Below are positions 59,795-64,000 of a stretch of DNA of 64,000 bases, piece by piece; the first letter of the stretch is position 1; every line of letters starts with the position of its first letter. A program made the translations under genes and the position numbers. The notes under the pieces were generated by a model. It searched no databases, was not told the origin of the DNA, and worked only from the letters and a program-made list of their open reading frames with translations. This DNA is from Pseudomonas neustonica (GTDB lineage Bacteria; Pseudomonadota; Gammaproteobacteria; Pseudomonadales; Pseudomonadaceae): contig NZ_RKKU01000001.1 of the NCBI RefSeq assembly GCF_003797945.1, positions 407,477 to 471,476 of the forward strand, given 5' to 3'.

Positions 59795-60349
59795 ATGGTG
59801 AAGGTCTGTGAGACAGAGAGGTTGATTTTACGGCGGTTGTCCCTTGAGGATGTTCCCGCATTGATCGAAATTCTCAGCGATCCTGAGGTAATGAAGCACT
59901 CGATTAATGGAGTTTGTGATGAGGCCGCTACCCGAAAATTCGTTGAGTGGTCTTTATCTTGTTACGAGTCACATGGTGTGGGGCCGTGGGCACTAATCGA
60001 TAAAAAAGCTTATGAACTCATAGGCTTTTGCAGCGCTGGGCCAGAAATGGTCGCTGATGTCGAGGAAATCAACCTCGGCTATCGGCTTGCTAGGCGTTAT
60101 TGGAATAAAGGGCTGGCATCTGAGGCGGCGAGAGCAGTTCTGAACTATGTTTTTGGAGAGAAACTGTTCAATTCAGTGGTGGTGATCATAGAGCCTGAAC
60201 ACGTGGCATCGCTGAAGGTCGCTGAGAAAGCGGGTTTTTCCAGCTTTGATGAGCTGGATTTTCATGGTCGGCCGGTGAGGTTGTACCGCCTAACATCCGA
60301 GCAATGGGAGACATTGCATAACAATGCCATGCACGCGACAAGCGCGTGA
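59795..60349 (+). CDS. Cassette 4: GNAT-family acetyltransferase
   Basis: About 184 residues, RimJ/RimL type: ETERLILRRLSLEDVPALIE at the start, INLGYRLARRYWNKGLASEA (acetyl-CoA loop), VVIIEPEHVASLKVAEKAGF. AGGAGG at 59787-59792 serves ATG 59795 or, with better spacing, GTG 59798. It transfers acetyl from acetyl-CoA to a protein N-terminus or small amine; the target is unknown. The tail HNNAMHATSA comes from the attC. Confidence 0.85.
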   Translation: MVKVCETERLILRRLSLEDVPALIEILSDPEVMKHSINGVCDEAATRKFVEWSLSCYESHGVGPWALIDKKAYELIGFCSAGPEMVADVEEINLGYRLARRYWNKGLASEAARAVLNYVFGEKLFNSVVVIIEPEHVASLKVAEKAGFSSFDELDFHGRPVRLYRLTSEQWETLHNNAMHATSA

Positions 60350-60364
60350 TGGCTGGCGTTAGAG
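60316..60364 (+). other. attC 4
   Basis: GCATAAC (60316) and GTTAGAG (60358). Arms GCCATGCACGCG and CGCGTGATGGC pair with one extra G, the extrahelical base typical of attC. Only 49 bases, the shortest of the array. The last base of the right core departs from GTTRRRY. Confidence 0.8.
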
Positions 60365-60370
60365 ATATTT

Positions 60371-60913
60371 ATGTCACGTGCATACCAAAGCTTTGAATAC
60401 GGCATCAGTGATGCTGAAGAACTACTCGCACATTTCGATGCAGTTAATGCTAATCCTCCTCCGTCAAATGCCGAGGTTCTGAAGCGAGCAGGGCTTGTCA
60501 TGGCGCTTACGGCCTGGGAAACCTATGTTGAGGATAGGCTTACTGAGGAAATGAATAAAAAGCTGGGTGTGGTAGCGGGTAGCTATGTTGGTGATTTCGT
60601 ATTAAAAAAATTGAATACGGACCTTAAACAATTTCATAACCCAACGTCAGATAAAACAAAAAGGATTTTTGAAGAATATCTTGGTTTTGATGTTACTGAA
60701 GGATGGTCTTGGGCTAACTATGACCCAGCAAAGTCCAGAGCCACCTTGAATCGCTGGATTAGTAAGCGAGGCGATGCCGTCCACCGGTCAAAGCCGATGA
60801 GCAGCGGATCTCCTGTAGCGCACCTTATCAAGCGTGATGAACTTGAGAAAGTCATTCGCTTTATCAAGGACTTAGTGAAAGCGACTGATATGTATGTTGA
60901 TAAAAATCTCTAA
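60371..60913 (+). CDS. Cassette 5: RiboL-PSP-type HEPN protein
   Basis: 180 residues, helical. VMALTAWETYVEDRLTEEM is the characteristic opening of this HEPN group, and SKRGDAVHRS carries the Rx4H pair of HEPN ribonucleases. Such proteins are often toxins or effectors of phage defence. No antitoxin (MNT-type) lies next to it. There is no clear ribosome site before ATG 60371; it may depend on the short leader left by the attC. Confidence 0.78.
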   Translation: MSRAYQSFEYGISDAEELLAHFDAVNANPPPSNAEVLKRAGLVMALTAWETYVEDRLTEEMNKKLGVVAGSYVGDFVLKKLNTDLKQFHNPTSDKTKRIFEEYLGFDVTEGWSWANYDPAKSRATLNRWISKRGDAVHRSKPMSSGSPVAHLIKRDELEKVIRFIKDLVKATDMYVDKNL

Positions 60914-60991
60914 CAATCGCAGGCACAGCGACGGCTTTTTCGCTGCGGCTGCGCCTTCACTACAAAACCGCGCGTGCTGCGGGCGTTATGC
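60908..60991 (+). other. attC 5
   Basis: CTCTAAC (60908, containing the stop of cassette 5) and GTTATGC (60985). Inner GCACAGCGACGGC...GCTGCGGCTGCGCC...GCGCGTGCTGC resembles attC 2. About 84 bases. Confidence 0.82.
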
Positions 60992-61024
60992 CTTTTAGGA
61001 AATAAGATAAGGTGAGTGCAATCG

Positions 61025-62440
61025 ATGACGTTTGGCATTAAAAGTTTAGAGCTAGGGAAATCGTATACCTTTAATGTTATTGCTGAAGATGGTGTGAACC
61101 ATTTTGCTGCAGAGCTGAATCTTTCACCTGAAGCAATAATATTAAAAATAATGGGCGAGAGACATGAGGGCAGGGATTTCTCATGTGGCTGGGGCGAAAT
61201 AGACCAACTGACATGTAGAGATTTAAATAGTACATTTTTGCTACAAAAGCTGCGTTTAGTAAGTAGTAGCAGTAGGATGATTCCCCACAGAAATAGAAGT
61301 ATTGGGTTTTTCGAAAATGTATATGAAGTTGATCACGTTATATTTTCACCTAATAATGTATATCAAGATGGCATAGTGCTGTCGCTAAGTATTCATTCTG
61401 AAGCTATTAAGAAATGGGTCGGAAACACAGAAAAACAAGAAGAAATAATTCGTTCTTATCATAATAAAGAGCCAATATTTGATAGCCCGGAAAAATTAAC
61501 TGAATTCGGACAGGAAATGCCAAATTATGGCGGAGTTTATGTTGGTTATAATCTCTCTATGCATAGTTCTTCTCCTGGATTTAGCTCAGGAATATGTTTT
61601 CCACCTTCTATATCGCTTGTATTTGAAAATCCGATAAGCATTAATGCCTCGTATTGCAAATATCTTGAGATTTATTCTCTGCTAGCATTGTTTAACGGTA
61701 ATGATTTCGCCGTCGATCTGATTGAGGTGAAATTTGGTTCTTCTTCATTCTCACAGGCGGGAACGATTTACTTCCCAACAACCAACAATATCCCGAGGCA
61801 TGATCAAGGATATCCACTTTTTCCATTGGGAAAAAATATTAGATTTGACTCACTGGGATTGCCAGAATTGCCGTTGGAGAGCTTTAACTATTATTTCTCA
61901 TTACCAGATAAGAAAAGAGGGTATTTTAAAAAGCTATTGACGTATCAGCGGATGGATAATCCTGAGGAACGTTTTTTAGGGTTCTTCCGTATATTAGAGT
62001 CTCTATGCTTCAAAAAGAAATTCTTTTTAGATGAGGATGTTTTAGAAGACCTTAGCAAGAGAATAAAGCCGTATTTGGTTAAACGGTTTAATGATAAAAA
62101 AAGTGTAGCCAGTTTCCTGAAGGGTATACCAAGATATAATGGCTCAAAATACAATACAGAAAAGTGCATTCAAGATTTTTATGTAAAGGTCCCAGTAGAA
62201 ATATCAAAAAACTGGACAGTTCAAAAAAGTGATATTGGGTCAATATGTAGTTTAAGAAACGATATAACTCATGCTAACGACTATTATGTTTCTGTCCATG
62301 AGGTTGAAGAAAAATCTAAGTTTGTCGAAGTTTTGCTTATCTTGGCCTTGTTTGAAAGTATAAATATTGACCTTTCAGTATCATCACGGATTATTGATAG
62401 GCTGTCTGGCTATCATTTGGTAACTAAGAATGTGGCATAA
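61025..62440 (+). CDS. Cassette 6: ApeA-like HEPN anti-phage protein
   Basis: 471 residues. ATG 61025 has GGTGAG eight bases upstream (GTG 61016 is an alternative). The N-terminal half (ELNLSPEAIILKIMGERHEG, EIDQLTCRDLNSTFL) resembles the ApeA N-terminal domain. The C-terminal part (about 320-460) is a HEPN domain: NPEERFLGFFRILESLCF, then SLRNDITHAND with the Rx4H motif. ApeA proteins abort phage infection, probably by RNA cleavage. The gene is much more AT-rich than the backbone. The family call is from pattern recognition, not a search. Confidence 0.75.
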   Translation: MTFGIKSLELGKSYTFNVIAEDGVNHFAAELNLSPEAIILKIMGERHEGRDFSCGWGEIDQLTCRDLNSTFLLQKLRLVSSSSRMIPHRNRSIGFFENVYEVDHVIFSPNNVYQDGIVLSLSIHSEAIKKWVGNTEKQEEIIRSYHNKEPIFDSPEKLTEFGQEMPNYGGVYVGYNLSMHSSSPGFSSGICFPPSISLVFENPISINASYCKYLEIYSLLALFNGNDFAVDLIEVKFGSSSFSQAGTIYFPTTNNIPRHDQGYPLFPLGKNIRFDSLGLPELPLESFNYYFSLPDKKRGYFKKLLTYQRMDNPEERFLGFFRILESLCFKKKFFLDEDVLEDLSKRIKPYLVKRFNDKKSVASFLKGIPRYNGSKYNTEKCIQDFYVKVPVEISKNWTVQKSDIGSICSLRNDITHANDYYVSVHEVEEKSKFVEVLLILALFESINIDLSVSSRIIDRLSGYHLVTKNVA

Positions 62441-62506
62441 CAAGGTGCTGCACGCGGAAAAATTGCTCGCTACGCTCCCAGTTTTCCGGTGAGCAAGGCG
62501 TTAGCT
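62435..62506 (+). other. attC 6
   Basis: GCATAAC (62435, overlapping the stop) and GTTAGCT (62500). Arms TGCACGCGGAAAAATTGCTCGC and the right-hand GTTTTCCGGTGAGCA pair in part. About 72 bases. Last recognised site of the array. Confidence 0.78.
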
Positions 62507-62822
62507 CTGATATTGAGTAATACCTATTGCTGCTGTCTACTACATTTTCGGGAAGAGGAGATTCACTGGCACCACACGGACCAGAATCCCATCTGAGCGG
62601 GCGAGTAGCGCAGAGCTGCCGGGGAAAAGGCGCTTGCGCTGTCTGAGCGCAGCGAGTTTGTGAGCGGCCGGCCAGGTGCGTCCCCGGTAGGTCGAGCAAC
62701 GCAGCGAACCCGAAGGGCCGCGCAGCTGGGTGCCCAGGGGAGTTGTTAGAGGGGAATGGGCAAGCATTCCCCTCTAACTCGCCTAGAGGCGAAAAGCGAT
62801 AACGAGCCAGTGCAAGGCAGAC
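62507..62822. other. Structured non-coding stretch after the integron
   Basis: No convincing gene on either strand. The stretch 62570-62745 is GC-rich and full of short inverted repeats (GCGCTTGCGC, CGGCCGGCC, TGGGTGCCCA). It ends in the perfect hairpin at 62745. It differs sharply in base composition from the cassettes. I suspect remnant of a mobile element, but cannot name one. Confidence 0.45.
62745..62778. repeat. Perfect 14-bp inverted repeat
   Basis: GTTAGAGGGGAATG-GGCAAG-CATTCCCCTCTAAC. Its outer ends, GTTAGAG and CTCTAAC, are the same seven bases as the cores of attC 4 (right) and attC 5 (left). There is no T-run, so it is not a usual terminator. Confidence 0.75.
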
Positions 62823-63124
62823 CTAACCCACCACCCGCCGAAAAGTCAGGTTATACCGAACCGCCCCGGTTGCGGCATGAGAAGCCCGCTTCCCCAGCGG
62901 CGCCACCCCATGAAAATACAACCGACTAACCCCACCCCAAACCACCACATCCCCATGCTCCAACAACCACCGGCTGGGTTTATCGGTCCGCAACACCCCC
63001 CCAAACAAAAACGTAATAGGCGCCCCCAGCGTCACTGACACAATAGGCGCCCCAAGGTCCTGCTCGTCCTTATCCTGATGCAACCCCATGCCCGCCCCCG
63101 TCTGATATCGATTGATCAAACAGG
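62823..63124 (-). pseudogene. alkB: AlkB-type DNA repair dioxygenase, 5' part lost to IS
   Basis: The remaining 100 codons cover the C-terminal half: CLINRYQTGAG, GLHQDKDE (Fe-binding His and Asp), LEHGDVVVWGG, YFHGVAPL (second His) and RYNLTFR (2-oxoglutarate Arg). The family normally has about 200-220 residues. Reading back past the start-like TTG 63119, the frame CL meets the IS end at 63125, so the gene was cut there. Any product would lack the N-terminal half, so it is probably dead. Confidence 0.88.

Positions 63125-64000
<876 letters not shown>

Larger units (their letters stand above)
56979..62506. mobile_element. Chromosomal integron with six gene cassettes
   Basis: A decayed intI on the minus strand, an attI-type junction, and six plus-strand cassettes, each with one main gene and a site with GTTRRRY and RYYYAAC-type cores and paired inner arms. 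The cassettes are more AT-rich than the backbone and unrelated to each other, as expected of captured genes. The layout (intI divergent from the array) is the standard integron layout. Confidence 0.9.

Noticed and set aside
62424..62767. Small minus-strand frames after cassette 6
   Set aside because: They overlap attC 6 and the structured stretch, with no family pattern or ribosome site.

Overview
The window looks like chromosomal DNA of a gamma-proteobacterium of the Pseudomonadaceae. The gene order flhA-flhF-fleN-fliA-cheYZAB-motCD-parC-parP-cheW-DUF2802, followed by a ccmABCDEFGHI operon and by smc-zipA-ligA, is typical of Pseudomonas and close relatives. Several proteins (CheY, FlhA, FliA) read almost as the Pseudomonas versions. 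A marine or halophilic relative such as Halopseudomonas is my guess, but the sequence alone does not settle the genus.

Layout. (1) 1-6.6 kb: a c-di-GMP phosphodiesterase gene cut by the window start, a DUF3034 outer-membrane-type protein and a lipoprotein truncated haemoglobin, convergent with a second GGDEF/EAL sensor and a Sel1-repeat lipoprotein. (2) 6.8-21.5 kb: the flagellar regulation, chemotaxis and stator cluster, with a good sigma-54 promoter before flhA and a probable sigma-28 promoter before parP. (3) 21.5-23.6 kb, minus strand: fliK and a short FlhB-C-like protein. (4) 23.8-30.7 kb: complete cytochrome c maturation operon ending in a clear terminator. (5) 30.9-43.1 kb: housekeeping genes (smc, zipA, ligA, dusC), two transporters or oxidoreductases and a small MCP. 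(6) 43.3-47.9 kb: a spinster-type MFS transporter, a thiolase and an acyl-CoA dehydrogenase, probably one catabolic unit. (7) 48-50.6 kb: an isochorismatase-fold hydrolase, its likely GlxA-type regulator, and yigZ. (8) 50.6-56.8 kb: an accessory stretch (second MFS transporter, frameshifted CNNM transporter plus partner, threonine aldolase) studded with three decayed fragments of yigZ. (9) 56.98-62.5 kb: a chromosomal integron with a dead integrase and six gene cassettes, each followed by a recognisable attC site. (10) 62.5-64 kb: a structured non-coding stretch, an alkB gene cut by an IS3-family element, and that element running off the window.

The most interesting part is the integron. Its integrase has lost about 150 internal residues and apparently its start codon, so the array is probably frozen unless another integrase acts on it. 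The cassettes carry an Mrr-like nuclease with a zinc-ribbon-like tail, two unknown membrane or anchored proteins, a GNAT acetyltransferase, a RiboL-PSP-type HEPN protein and an ApeA-like HEPN protein. Both HEPN proteins keep the Rx4H ribonuclease motif. This makes the array look like a store of candidate anti-phage or abortive-infection genes. Two further points stand out: yigZ seems to have been a repeated breakpoint, since its fragments border every inserted module from 50 to 57 kb; and two extragenic elements (37.2 and 45.9 kb) are built from AGCnnnA heptads in opposed arrays around a GC-rich hairpin.

No tRNA, rRNA or CRISPR array was seen.
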